Counted from the stretch's first letter, positions 21,801-34,600 are shown. The stretch is 45,419 nt of DNA from Mesotaenium endlicherianum (GCA_009602735.1 WELA01012185.1:78969-124387), one strand, 5' to 3'. Translations and numbers: made by a program. Notes: generated by a model from the sequence alone, not told the origin.

Positions 21801-22407
21801 CGCTTAGCTGGTGAACTGCAATTCCAGCTTCCCAGCAGACCTTGCAGCAATAAGCTACCGCTTGAGAGCATTTCTGGCACACGAATTCTTCATATGTGTA
21901 CCTTTCTCCTGTATTTTTTTGAGACATATCGTTCTCGTCAGCAGAACAACTTTGCAGCTGAGATATTGTGACACTCTGGTCAACTGTGTCCCTAGCCGTT
22001 GTTTCTTCAGCCATAGCAGGCAAAAAAGTCATATCTGCTGAGCTCTCTTTCCATCTAGTCATATAGGTTCCTTTCGCGGGTAGTGCCATTCCACATTGGA
22101 TATCATACTCTGCACATTTCCCTTCAGACAAAACTGTGAACTGCACTCTCTGCGACTTTTTCCAGTAGCTGGGCAATGCATTGAAGCAATTACTGCATCT
22201 ACGAAGCAGCTGATTATCGTCCAAAGCTGAGGCCAGTGGTCTGCTCAAGATTAAACTGCTTCCTGCTGCATGTATTCCATCACTGCGCATGAAATTACCC
22301 TTCTTCTGATCCCAAGCAGCTAGCAGTGCCTGAAAACTTTCACCTCTATCCTCTTTCATGACCCACAATTGCCATCTACAAACATGGTATGAAGTAAAAA
22401 GCGTCAT
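15637..22407 (-). CDS. SET and MYND domain protein, SDG41/SMYD-like, 4 exons
   Basis: This is a probable protein-lysine methyltransferase. Exons in transcript order: 22407-19951, 19402-19247, 17677-16972 and 16109-15637. The borders are GT/AG and the phases (0, 0, 1) join into 1,263 residues. A SET-N-like segment (AAGSSLILSRPLASAL) leads into a split MYND-type zinc site: CSNC near residue 71, then CQKC and YCCKVCW with His/Cys at about 177-205. The catalytic half has LNHSCRPNA and GDEICISYTDLLQP (about 700-820). Exon 2 carries the post-SET CKCERC. Exon 3 has VHPWHHMCLQAY and exon 4 ARRYWLDAAAAVRQV, typical of the helical tail of plant SDG41. About 500 residues of low-conservation insert separate MYND from the catalytic motif, making it much longer than usual relatives. 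The first ATG in the frame is 22407; an acceptor at 22465 or 22446 could add an upstream exon. The second intron holds the assembly gap. Confidence 0.8.
17273..17430. repeat. CTC/CCT minisatellite coding poly-glycine in the SET gene
   Basis: Trinucleotide cctcct runs are broken by tttaact, giving a roughly 21-base unit repeated about three times. On the minus strand, in the SET-gene frame, it reads as Gly runs punctuated by Val-Lys. It remains open in several frames, so its length can vary without disrupting the gene. Confidence 0.8.
18115..18802. repeat. (GT)n-(GA)n microsatellite with a 560-base assembly gap
   Basis: A (GT)n run (18115-18140) passes into (GA)n (18141-18197), then 560 N (18198-18757), then (GA)n again (18758-18802). 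It lies in the second intron of the SET gene. The gap is probably more of the same repeat, but its real length and content are unknown. Confidence 0.9.
20733..20759. repeat. (ATC)n repeat coding an Asp run in the SET gene
   Basis: Eight or nine atc units on the plus strand read as GAT codons on the minus strand, giving eight consecutive Asp within the long insert between the MYND and SET motifs. Confidence 0.8.
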
Positions 22408-23045
22408 GGCTCTCGCCAAGAGGACTCTCCATGAAGTCGACGGAACTGCACAGATTGTTCGATGCTGAAGGAAAGATTATTGTTACAAATTGACTCCCTC
22501 TGTGATCTGGACTTTGTCACGTAAGTGAGCCATACATTTTCTGCAAATTGTCATGCAGTCCCAGGTGTTAGAAACTATCTCAGAAGCATGCAATTTGTTT
22601 TCTTTTCACTATTTGTTTTTGTTTTCTGTTGCCGTTGGTAGTCATGCATGCACTCCCGAGTCCCAGATGGAATTACCTCAGAAGGCCGGTTCGAAGTAGA
22701 AAAGTTGAGCATATAAGCATCATTTTCTCGACATCTATAGTCTTATAGAGTAGAAATGGTTTTCCGGTCCATACTATTCAAGGTATGTCAGATACTAAAA
22801 TTCCCCATTTAAATTTAAAGTGAGAGGCAAGCAGTACTTCATGTTATTCTTAGTGAGAGCACCCATACCGCGCCATATAGATCCGTGAATGCCCTACACT
22901 CTATATGTATATGCACCTAGCTATACTTAATATGATACAATACCTAGGCTCCTAAGGAGCTCTTATGATGCAACTTTAGTTATATCATAGAAAGACTTGT
23001 AAGCTTGAATCACCAAGCTGGCAAGCTGGCTGCAAGCAATTTTTT

Positions 23046-23114
23046 GCTTGCACCATGATGCAATTTTCTAACCAACTGCATATCCATCCGCTTGCACCAT
23101 GGTGCAATTTCTAA
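23046..23114. repeat. Direct repeat with the GCACCATGGTGC-type core
   Basis: Two copies of gcttgcaccatgrtgcaatt followed by tctaa lie at 23046-23071 and 23090-23114. The second contains the palindrome gcaccatggtgc. A related catggtgcaattt occurs near 37737, so this may be a fragment of a dispersed repeat. Confidence 0.55.
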
Positions 23115-23497
23115 ACTACTTGCAATAAATTATGGTGAAGGCTGACATTTGCTGGGAGGCGTCACCCAAGTCTCAAGAGGTGAAAAGAAAGTCAATGCCA
23201 TCAGCGGTAGATATTGGAGGTCCTGAAATTATAGCATCCAGAGAAACATTTTGTCCTCAGTAATGGCCTCGCAAGATATTTCAACTGAAGCAGGGTGCAG
23301 AACTGCAAGCAAGTTCGCACTTGAAACGCGTAGAAGTTCTTGCAGCCCATCTTAGGCACGTAGTATCTTGGCAAGCCACAATGTCACAATAATTGATTCT
23401 ATATATAAAGGCAATCCTGATGATAGCAGGGCGCACGCCATATTCTCCCTGACAAAGCTAAACAACGAACTTGCTGTGGCCACGCTCACCCACTCAC

Positions 23498-23711
23498 CTG
23501 TTATCAGAAGTGGAGGAAGCTTTTCCCCCACCCAGTTGATCTTCCGAGCTCCATCCGACAGCGAACAGATTATTGGTCCAGGGCCCTGCCGCCCAGGCCT
23601 GTTTCTGTCCATGTGGCGAGGTGCTGGAGGGGGCAGGTGGCTCTCCCACGGTTCCTGCAGAGCACACACACCCTCACCATGCACGACAGGACGAGCCTTA
23701 GTACTCTTCAT
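23498..23711 (-). other. Candidate exon, unknown gene or SET-gene first exon
   Basis: Read on the minus strand, an ATG at 23711 opens a frame that ends at a strong donor (acag|gtgagt, exon end 23498, phase 1). An internal acceptor (ctctgcag) at 23655 would instead give a 157-base internal exon. The peptide includes EPWESHLPPPAP and ARKINWVGEKLPP. Its phase matches an acceptor at 22446 in the SET gene, so it might be that gene's first exon. I recognise no domain. Confidence 0.3.
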
Positions 23712-24267
23712 GGCACCTCACGAATAACATGTTCCAGCCTATTCCAGGTCATCCCCCCCATGCCTTTTCTGATATAGGTGTCTCATCTGCATGCTTTTGA
23801 GGCAAGGACTCCCGTTTACACACACACAAGCTGCACTGCATGCAAGTGCAATGCGTGTCCCCCCTTCTTCCCTTGCCCTTTTCGCGCCAACTGCAGCTGC
23901 AAGAAAGAACTGCTAGAGGACTCCTCCCACAGATCTGGCTGCAAAAGCAGGACTTGCCTCTGCCAGCGGAAAAGAATGACATCAACAGAAACTGCAGTAC
24001 AACTTTTCCGAACGAGCTGCCTCCCGTTGCACTCGCACAAACAAAGTCTTGCTCACACACATGGCTCGCTGTCTCTGCACATGGCCAAAAGCCCTAGGCA
24101 TAGACTGCAGCACCCCTGCATGCATGCAGGCGGCAAAGGGCTGTCTGCTTACCAAGAGAGTCGCTGCTGTCGCGATCGTCGCCGACTGAGTCCTCCCACC
24201 CGCGCTGCTGCGTGGGCTGCCCAAACAGGTGTCTGCCAGAAAAGGGACGACAAAAGAAAGACAGGGA

Positions 24268-24427
24268 GCCACTTGTCAGTCACAGGGAGCGCCTGGCAAA
24301 CTGCAGGCAGTCGCACGTGAAGCTGCCACAGGGTGATGCCTGCCAGAGGAGAGACGGCGGAGGAGAAGCAGAGCCCAAATAAGTAGCCACTTGTCAGTCA
24401 CACGCGCTCCCAGCAAACTGCAGGCAG
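24268..24427. repeat. Pair of about 43-base direct repeats
   Basis: Copies at 24268-24310 and 24386-24427 share gccacttgtcagtcaca at the start and gcaaactgcaggcag at the end, with a diverged middle. They are about 75 bases apart. This is probably an old local duplication; no open frame depends on it. Confidence 0.65.
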
Positions 24428-24588
24428 GCGGCGCACAAAAGCGCCACTGGCACTGACTGCACGGTGCAGTGCTAACCAAGAGATTCAAGTGCACACAATA
24501 AGACTGTCAGTCGATGCGCACTTGCCAACTTGGCAGTAGGCGAGCCAATCCACACCCCTGGCCAAATATTCAATCCAAACGGGCTGCT

Positions 24589-25638
24589 CTAGCAGGGACA
24601 AATCCTCTTTTTTGGGGGGTATTGGGGCCCCCTTTCTTCTACCTTCGAGTCCTGATTCCGCTGAGGGGAGCTTTGAGGGGGGGGGTTGGGGGATGAGGGC
24701 GAGAGGTGTGGGGGGTTGGGGGGGGGATGAGAGGGAGGGGCCGGGTGAGGGCGGAGGGTGCACTTTTTAGCTGGAGAGGCTCTTGTGGTGGTGGTGGCGT
24801 TGCTGCTGCTGCTGCTGCCCCTGTGGTGCTGAGAAGAAGAGGAGCGGTAGTACTGTTGGGACTCCGAGTGCGACGACGACGAGGCCTGCCTCTTGAGCGT
24901 CTGGTGGAAGGCCCCGTCCAGCGACGCCTGCGCCAGGTATTCCTGCCGCGGCTGGCCTCGCGAGCAAGCAGACAGACAGAACAGGGCGGAAGAAAGAAGG
25001 GAGGAAGAAGGAAGAGAGGAAGGGAAGGGGAGGGAAGAAGGACGGAAGGGAGAGAAAAAAGGAGAGCAAGGGAGGAACAAAGGAGAACAGAGGAGGTGCC
25101 ACGTGTCAGCGACGGGTCAGCGAGGGCCCGGCCTCAGCGTCAGCAGTCGGCCACATCAGCAGGATATGAAACATTCGGGCGAGCATGCAGATGGTGATTC
25201 GCCTCAGAAAGGAGGGAATGGGGCTTAAGAAGAGGAATGAAGAATTGACCTGGACGGCGGCACGCGAGGACGCATGCCCACGCAGACACACATACTGTGA
25301 CATGCACACACACACGCACACACGTACATGCACACGCACACGCACACGCACGCGCACGCGCACGCGTACACGCACACACACGCTCACATAGCGGCACACA
25401 ACAGCATCAACAAGGTGAGCATACGTAGTCACATAAGAAGCGCACATTCTTCCAAAAATGCGTGCATGCATACCTTGCTGCTGAACTCCTTCCTGGGCAA
25501 GGGCAGCTCGGAGATGGAGCTGCCCACCAAGTCTGTCTGGGCTTCTTGCTGATGTGGCGGTGGCTGCTGCTGCTGCTGCTGCTGCTTTGCTGGCGGCGAC
25601 CAAGGGGGACTCCTCTGCACCAGAGCCGGCAGCGCCAG

Positions 25639-25671
<33 letters not shown>

Positions 25672-28600
25672 GTGGTGGTTTCCGCCGCTTGCCAAGCGCA
25701 GGTCGCTGCCGCCTCCAGCGAAGGGGTTGTTGTTGACGTGCGTGCTGGCAGGGCTGTGATCTCCCCTGGGCCTGCTGCTGCCGCTCCCTTGCATGAGGGG
25801 GGAGGGTTCCTGGTAGGAGCTGCTGAAGGGGTTGTTGGAGGAGAGGGAGAGGGATCCTCCCCGGAGGTCCCCTCCTCCTCCTCCTCCTCCTCCTCTTGCT
25901 GCTGCTGCTCCTGCTGCCGCTGCCGCTGTTGCTGCTGCTGCTGCCGCTGCCACTGTTGCTGCTGGCGTTGCAAGCCTGTTGCCGTACACCTGCCCATACG
26001 CCACTGCCCTCCGCCCCGCACTCGCTGCAGCTGTCGACGGAGAGCTAGGGCTTCCGCCGCCCACTGCTGCCCTGGGCTGCTGCTGGGAGAGAGGAGCCTG
26101 CACCTGCGAGCCGTAGGGCGAGGGAGCGGCAGCTCTGTAGGCGGGGGTGGGGCTCTCAGCTAGAGCCTGAGATTGGGCTAGGGCCTGCTGCTGCCGGAGC
26201 AGAGTGGCCCGGGGCGAAGAGGAGGGAGGGGAGGGCAAAAACTTCGGCGAGCGGGGCGACGGGGGCCCGCCGGGCGACCAGCACTCGCCGACCCTCGGGG
26301 ACGAGGGTTGCGCGCCGTCGCCTGACCCAGCCCGCCTGTGCCCCCCCCCCCCTCCTGCTCCTCCCCATCCTCCTACTCTGTCTCTCTCGTCACCACCCTC
26401 CCCTCCTCCCGGCTGCTGCTGCTGCTTCCCCCACGTCCAGGGGGCCGGGTGGAAGCTGCCGCTGCCTGTGGTGGTGAGCGGCGAGTTGCTGGCCTTCCTC
26501 ATCACCACCTCCTCAGCCGCAGCAACAGAGGAGCCCGCATTGCCTGCTCTCGTTACCCCTCCCGCTGCAGCTCCTGCTTCTGTTCCTGCTCCGAGTGAAC
26601 CCGAGCGTCCCAAGAGCGCCAGCTGGCTGGTGCCGCCCGTGGGGGCCGTCAGAGCCGTGGCGGCGTCACCGCCGGTCTTGTTGACCTGCTGTTGTGCGCC
26701 GGCCACGCTGACGTCAACAACCTCCCACTTGTCCAGGTCAGCAGCTGCCGCCGCTGCAGCAGCAGCAGCAGCAGCAGCAGGAGGGGCAGTGGCGAGCCTC
26801 AGCTTGAGCCTGCGCCTCGCCCTCTCAAGGGCCAGCTGCAAGGGCGTGGGAGGGGCAGCTTCAGTATCTGCGGAGGCGACGACCTCCTCCCCACGTCCTC
26901 TCGCTGCTGCTGCGGTGGCAGCAGCTCCTCCTGTGTGCGCTCCCTTCTCCCTCCCAGCAGCCACCGGTGCAGCCGCACCCTCAAACTCAGAGGCAGTGGC
27001 AGCGGCGGCGGCGTCGAGCACAACTGCACTGGCTGCAGCATCAGCTGCTGCAGTGGAAGGTGCCCCTCTGCCTCCCCCTTCTGCGGAAACCTTGCTGGTC
27101 CTATCGGCCCCCGGCTGCAAGCGTACGCCGTCTCGGCTCTCTATCACATCGTCGCCCGCTGCAGGGGCCACCTGTTGCGCGGCCAGCTGCTGTGGTGCGC
27201 GAGCAGCCGGCTGTGCGGGCTCCCTTGAGGCATCCCTCCTTGGTGGCGTCATCTCGACTGCGGAGGAAGAGGAGCAGGGGGCATCGCTGCAGCTGCTGAC
27301 AGCAGCTTCCAGCTCAGCATCCACCTCAGCAGCCAGCTCAGCGCTGCCGTGCACTGCTGTAGCGCAGCTTTCCTTGGCTGTCTGCAGAGGCACCGCCGCC
27401 AGGTGGCGCTGTAGCGCTGCTGCCATCGGACTGGCTGACAGAGCAGCAGCTGCCGCCCTTCCTTCATCGGCACACGGATGCACCCCTGGCCGCTCCTCGC
27501 TGCTCTGGGGCTCCAAGAGCCCCCCTGAAAGCGTAGACAAAATGCTGCCAGGCTGCTGAGCGCTGCCAGCTCTTACAGCTGCAACAGCCCCCATCAAAGG
27601 TGCTTCCACCTGCTGTTTGTCGGGCGTGCTATCAGCGGCCCCCAGCTGGTCGAGCACATCCCAGACAGCCACCAGCGTCGGCGCTGGCTGCCGTGAGGCA
27701 GTGGCAGAAGCAACGGTGGCAGCGGCGGTGGCAGCGGCAGCGGTGATGGCACCCCTGCTGTCTGTTGTTGGCATCTGATGGGCAGCCGCCACATCCTCAT
27801 CTGCAACGAGTATGTCAACAACAGCCGTGTGCTGCTGCTGCTGCTGCTGCTGCGGCTGTGGCTGCTTGTGACTGCGGTGCCTTCCTGCCTCCTCGATTCC
27901 GGCCGCTCTGATGAGGTGCAGTTGCTGCTGCTGCTGCTTCTTCGGCTGCTGCGGCTGCGGCTGCGGCTGCTGCTCAGCCCAGATGTCTTGCGACGTCGGC
28001 TGCTTCGCCTGCTGCTGCAGCACTGCCGGCAGCACTGTTGCGCCGCTGCTGCCGAGCTTGCCGGCAAACACGCCAGTGTCGCTCTCCCCAGGGATGAGCA
28101 GCTGCTGCAGGTGCTGCTGCTGCTGCAGCTGTTGCGGGGCGTCCTGGTGGAACCTGGGGGAGTTGGGGGAGCTGGCCTGCAGGGGCTCTGTAGCGTTGCT
28201 GTGCTCGGGCGAGGAGGAAGAGGCCTGGTGCAGCAGCAGCACGGCGTTGCTGTGAGCGCTCGCAATGTGATTCCCCCCCTCCCACATGTTCTCCTTGCCC
28301 TCTACCGGCCTCGCCTCCTCCTCCTCACCAAACTCTTCCGTATTGAAACTCAGCCCCCCACCCGTCACCGCCGCCGCTACAGCCGCAGCCGCAGCTGCAG
28401 CCACCCTCCTGTCGCCGGAGCGCGGCGGCGGCACACGCGCGTCGGCGCCGCCCCCCTTGCTGCTGCCGCTGCCGCCCAGGGGGATAGCGGCGGCAATGGC
28501 GGTGGGTTTCATGTAGCGCTGGAGGTCGAGCACCCGGGCGGCAGCTTCTGCGTGGGCAGCCCGCACTTCCGGGCTGTCCTGCGCCATCGTCGCCATCGCT

Positions 28601-31600
28601 GTTGTCGTTGCGGCAGCCGCGCTCGCCGTCTTCGAATCAGAGCTCCCCCACGCGTGGCTCTTGGCGTCAAACGCTGCGCAATCCAAGAGCTCGGGCCCTC
28701 CGGCTTCGCCAAAGTCCCAGCTCAGCATCAGTCCGCCCCCGGCCCCGCTCCTGGCCCCGGCCCAGTTGTTGATCTCCTCCACCACCGCAGACTCGTTCTG
28801 CGGGGGTTTGGGGCTGCTGCTGCTGCTGCGCCTGTGGCTGTCCAAGTTGCGCGCCCCGGCTAGGACAGCTGGCAGGCTGTCAGGGTCCTGCTGCCAGTCG
28901 CTCGGCGCCAGCGGCGACGGCGGGTGCGAGACCTCCGCATCCGGGGCGGCCGCTGCCACTGCTGCCACTGCTGCAGCCAGTGCTGCTGCTGCGGCTGCGG
29001 CTGCTGCTGCGTCGGCAACGGCGGCATGCGCGGGCTTAGCGCCGCTTCCGCTGCGCACGCCGGGGCTTGCGGACCGCCCGCGGGCGATGCGCGAAAACGC
29101 CCCGCGGTACGAAGGGGACCACCGCCCGCCGCCGCCGCCGCCGCCGCCGCCAGTCTTTGCGCCACCTGTCTCCGGCCCATCAATCTGCTGCTGCTGCGGC
29201 GGCGGCGGGGATGACCCCCCCGGCGGCGGGCTGCCCCGCGGCGAGAATGCTCCAAACCCCAGCCTGGCAAACGCGTTGCTGCCACCTGTCTTGGCTGTGG
29301 AGGCCACCGCCGCCGCCGCCGCCGCCGGGGGCCCCGCCTCCTCCGCCCCATCCGCCGCAGCATGCGCAGCCGCCGCGGAAGCGGCCGCAGCCACAGCGGC
29401 GGAGGCGGCGTCTTTCTTGGGGCTGGCGATCCTCCTGGGGCTGCTGCTGCTGGCGTTGCCACGCTTGTTGAAGGTCTTGAGGCTGCTGAGTCGCCGCGAG
29501 CCCCACGACTGCGCCCTCCGCGCCATCAGCAGGCCCTGGGCTTGGGGAGGCGCCTCGTCCCCTCCCACCGCCGCCGCCTGCCCCTTGCTGTCGTCCTCGC
29601 CGCCCCCCTCTTCCCCCCACTCCTCGGCTTGCGCTGCCAGGAGGGACCGCTCATGGCCCCCCTCGCCGCAGGGGCTGCTGCTGACCATCGTCGCGGCCGA
29701 CCCTGCTGCTGCTGCTGTTGCTGTAGCAGCAACACCACCGGCGTGCGCCACCTCCCCCATCGCCGCTGCGTCGCTGGCAAGAGCAGCCAGGCCGACGCCA
29801 GAGCGGGAGCCGGATTTGCACCCGGAGCCGGAGCCGGAGCCGGGGCTGAGCTGGTCGTCGTCCTTGACAGGTGTCAGTGAGCGGGTGCCCCATCTGTCCA
29901 CAGGGTCATCTGCAAGCTGCTGGGGAGCAGCAGCAGGAGCAGGAGGAGGAGAGGATGGCCGGCGAGGGCCAGCAGCTGCAGAGGCGGCGGAGGGGCTCGC
30001 GCTCCCCTCGTCTCCGCTCGCAGGCAGCCACTCGGACGATGACGGCGCGGAGGACGAGTCGCTGCTGGGAAGGGGCACGGCCACCGCCCGGCTGAGCAGG
30101 CTCTTCAACCGCATCGACAGCGAGGGTCTGCCAGGGGAGGGGCTGCCTCCGCCGCCGCTGTTGCCCCTGCTGTTGCTGCTGCTGCTGCTGCCGTCCCCTC
30201 CTCCCTTGGAGACAGCAGCTGGTGGCTCCTGCTCCTGCTCCGCAGTGCCGGCGGCGGCGGCGGCGGCTGCTCTTCTATGGTTTTCCTGCTCCTCCTCGGC
30301 CAGCAGTGCCGATGCCAGGTGGGCGCTCTTGAGCCACACGTTGAGGCTGGTGTCGACTGCCACGTCATCGTCCGTACCCCGCGCCTTGCTGGCAGCGCCG
30401 CCGTCACGCGAGGCAACAAATTGAGCCGGACCACCCGCTTTCGTACCAGGTGTCCCTCCGGCAACATTCTCAGCACCCCCCTCCTCCTCCTCCTCTGGTG
30501 TTGCTGCAAGCTCTCTCCAACGGTGCTCCTGCCGCCCAGCCTTGTTGGCTCCCCGGGCCCGCGCCAGCTGGCCCTCCGCCACCATCTCCACTGGCCCCTT
30601 CATTTCCCCCTTGCCCTCTTCAATTGCTAGAGCGCCTCCTCTATTAGCTCTGTTCTCCTCACTGCCTCTGAGGTTCCCTAAGAGGATGGCCTCCTCCTCC
30701 TCCTCCTCCTGGTCCTGCTCTGCCGCCATGCTGGCAGCGTCTGGCAGCTGTTCTGAATTGTCACCACCCCCTGCAGTCTCGAGAGCCTTGGCAGCCCCGC
30801 CCCCCCTGTCCTCTGCCTCCTGCTCCTGCTCCTGCTCCTGCTCCTCCTGCTCCTGCTCCTGCTCCTGCTCCTCCTGTTCCTGCTCCTGCTCCTCCTGGCC
30901 CCGGTGCTCGTCCAGGGCGTGCCGCAAGTGCCCGCCGAAGCTGTCGTCCGAGAGAGAGAGGGACACCATGCCCTCGCTGCCCTCGCTGCCCTCGCTGCCG
31001 CTGCCGCTGCCGCCGCCGTTCATCATGCTGCTCCGGCCCGACCGGTTGCTGAGGAACTCGTCCCCCCCGCTCCTCTCCGAGCTGTCGTAGTCGCTCGAAG
31101 CCGACGGCGTGTCCCATTCCCGTCGAATGCTCCCCTCCGGCTCAGGCCCAGCCAGACTCTGAGAAGAGTCGCGCGATTGCGGCAGCCCAAAGCTGCCTTG
31201 TGATGGCTCCCCAATGCTTTTCAGTCGCTCCCCGCCCCTGCTGGAGGAGTCTCCGCTGCTCGAGGAGGGGGAGAATGAGGAGGCGCCCTCCCTCCGCGCA
31301 CGCCGCACGTGCTGACACATGTCGCTCTCCTGCTTCTTCCTCTCCAGGAGCGCGACTACTCCCGGGACTCTGCGCCGGGGGAAGTTGTTCTCCTCTCCCT
31401 CCTCCTCCTCCTCCTCCCGCTCCTCGTCCTCCTCCTGCTGCTGATGCTGCTGCTGCCGCCGCTGCTGAGGCATCCCTCTCCTGCCCTGGGCCGCCACGTC
31501 AGCAGCACGAGCTGAGGTGGCGGACATCTGCTTGACGCGGGACGACTTGAACGGCAGCGACTCCATGGAGTCCGCGGGGCCGCTGGGGTCGTCATTGAAG

Positions 31601-34600
31601 AGAGGGTTCACGACAAAGTGGAACGACTCGCTCGAGTTTCTGACATCGGGAGACGAAGACGGCGCCGCCATTGCCGTGCTCGAGCCTGCCGCTGCCGCCG
31701 CTGCTGCTGCTGCTGCTGCGGTGCTCGTCTGCCGCTGCTGCTTCCTCATGCTGCCTCCTCGTCCCCCTGGCCGGCCCTCGCTTCCCTCGCTTCCCTCCCC
31801 TCCTCCGCTCCCGTTGCCGGCCTCAGCCAGAGCGGAAACTCCTTCTGCCTCCTCGAGGGCCTGGGAGATCTGTCGAAAGTGCTCCAGCGACGCCAGCGAG
31901 GCGCACGAGTCCTCGCCCCCTTCCCCCCCCCCGCCGCCGCCGCCGCCGCCGCTGCCGCCCCTGCCCCCGCAGCCGATACCGACCTCGCCGTTACTCCTTG
32001 AGCGCTGCAGCGGTGCCACGTGGGCGCCGTTCTCGGCCCGACCGCCGCCGCCCCTGCGGGCCTCGTGCGCCGACGCTTCCGCTCCCCAGGGGGAGTCCCT
32101 CGGGGAGGTGGGGGCGGAGTGGATGACCTTGATGCGCCCGCCCAGGCTGGGCTCGCCCGCTAGAGGGCCCCTCAGGAGCGAGCTCTTGTCCCACGCAAGG
32201 GAGTGTTGATTCGGAGCGTCGCTGCCCCCGTGGCCCCGCTCCTCACCGTAGGGGTACAGATCGTTCGCGCCCAGGTCAATTGCGTCGGGCGTAGCATTGT
32301 GGTCGCCGCCGCTCACGCTCACGCGGCCGTACGGCTGGTCCTCGTACTCGTCGTCTTCGGCGAGGCCGGATTGGGATCCCGGAAACGAAGCGGCGGCGGC
32401 GCCGGCGGCGACAGCGGCGGCAGCAGTGGTGGCGGCACCTGCAGCTCTGGAGCGGCTGCCGGAGCGGTGCTTGGGGGACCTCGACAGGGGGCCCTGCTTT
32501 CCCTCCCTGCGCTGCTGCCGCTGCTGCTGCTGCTCCGGCAGAGCAGCCCCTGCTGCCAGGGCTGCTGCTGCTGCTGCATGCGGGAGAGTGCCGGGTAGCT
32601 CGTGCCTGCACCACAGCCGCCCATCCCCCACCGCAACAAGCAATGCCGTGTCAGTTCCGAGTCACTTCTTCGGTCTGTTGGCTCGAGGGCCTGCCGCGTT
32701 TTCTACTTCTGCGCGCGTGTGCAGACTAGTGCAGGCTTTCAATCGGCTCGTCGTCTCGGGCTCATCAACAACGCGGCAACTACTCTACTCTACTCGCAGC
32801 ATGGTGCTTTGCTGGACAAGGGAGGCACTGCGAGGAGAGGAGGGGGAGGCAGCGCGGGCGTTCACCGCCTCCGTTGTGTGCCAGGCAAACTCACGGGAAG
32901 AGGGGGCAAGGCTGTTCACCCCACCGCCCATCACAAAGCTCCTCTTGCTAGCAGCACGTGTCAGCAGCACACGTGCTCATGAAAAGTCTGACGCCTCTCC
33001 TCCTCCACTACTCTCTCGCTCTCTCTCTCCCTCGCTCTCCCTCCCCTCCTCTCTCACTAGCTTGCTCTTTCCCTCGCTCGTGCTCTTGCTCTCTCTATCT
33101 CCTCTCTTTCTCACTCGATACAAAGTGCTGCTGGAAAGCTGGGGCTGAGAGGACACGTGCGCGTGGGTGTGCATGGAGGGGGAGACTAGCGGGGGGTTGC
33201 AGGCAACAGTTGAGTCAGGGCAGAGATGCTCACCCTGCAAGCTTTCCTTCTTCCTCCTCCTCGAGATCCTCGTCGAGCCACCGAGTGAGAGAGGTCTCTC
33301 CCTCCTTGGCCTCCTTGGCAGGGCGGGCACCCGTAGCCGCCCGGCGCGCCTTCCTCTCCCCGCGCCTGCCGCCCAGCGCCGCCCGGCTTGCCTGCCGGTC
33401 GACGCCTGGCGAGGCCACCCCCCCCCGGCCCTTGAGCACGGCCTCTGTCGATTTTGCGCCATACGGGGAGTCGGGAAACTCGCTGGACAATCGACGGGCC
33501 TCCAGCACAGCAGCTGCTGCGTGGCCCGCTCTCGCGCCCAGATAGCCGTGGTCGACGCGTGCGAGAAGGGCCCCCACGTCCTCCTCTTCCTCCTCCTCCT
33601 CCTGCCGCCGCCGCTGCTGCTGCTGCTGCTGCTGCTCCGGGTGGGGGTGCAGCAAGTAGGGCAGCTCTTCCTCCTCCTCCGGGATGCTGTAGTGGAGTCG
33701 ATGCTTGTGCTGCTGCTGCTGCTGCTCCAGTGGGTGGTCAGGCCCGTCAAGCTCCCCCCCCCCCCCCCCGCCGCCACTGGTTTGCATGTGCTGGACCTGG
33801 GAGTTGACAAAGAAAGGTCTCACAGGTCAAGAGCGTGAAGGATTAAGCAAGCGTGTGCGCGGGCATGCACACAGACAGACACGCTTAGTCATGCACACAT
33901 GTCGCATGGACACATGCCAAGTCACCAACTCACATGCACAACACATGCACCCACCCAGTCACGCACACACCGGCTCACCAATACTCAGGCACCCACCCAC
34001 CCCACTCTCCTTCTACCTCCCTCCCCCCTCCCCCCTCCCCCACAGACACACACGCACCCACTAAGCGAGAAGAGTGGGGAGTGGGGGGGCAGACATCCCA
34101 GCATCAATCACAGGCATTCATCGCCAGCTGTTCGAAGGCCCTGCTTCCTTTTGGGAATGCCTCTGCAAGACCAAGCGCCGGAAGGTACCACACGGGAACT
34201 TCAAACGACGCCATGTGTCTTACTCATCCTGTTTCAAATAGATTTTTTACCTCGGCAATGACAAGCGCTGGTAAGAAGCAGACTCCTCACAGGCACCTTG
34301 AGAGGGGGGACCCAAAGGGGGAAAGGGGGGAGGGGGGGAGGGGGGGGAGAGATTCCTCTGAGTGAGCCACGTTTTCTTCTAATTGGGAGGAGAACGCCTT
34401 AGTGTGAACGCTGCTCAAGAGCTCTGCACACAGAGACTGATTCTTTCCCAACCGATTCGATTTCCATGATTGATTCAAAACTTCAACAATTAATTGCTCG
34501 TTGCCCAACTAGCATAGCAGATGAGGGCACCTCTCGCGCAGCCCCACCAGAGCTTGCAGCCGAAATGCCAGTGATCTTATTCAGCCCTCGGCCGAGCCCT

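Larger units (their letters stand above)
22408..24588. other. Region between the SET gene and the low-complexity gene
   Basis: No complete gene is supported. From about 22,500 to 23,340 the DNA is AT-rich with a short direct repeat. From about 23,350 rightwards it is richer in GC and contains one exon-like segment on the minus strand and a 43-base direct repeat. If the SET gene has more upstream exons, they would lie here. Confidence 0.45.

Noticed and set aside
22405..22419. Starting the SET protein at 22419
   Set aside because: That codon is TTG. The first ATG in the frame is at 22407.
28661..30424. Plus-strand 587-codon open frame (and a similar one at 26204-27559)
   Set aside because: Both are shadows of the minus-strand giant exon. 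GC-rich trinucleotide repeats keep several frames open, and their Ala/Ser/Pro runs mirror the opposite strand.
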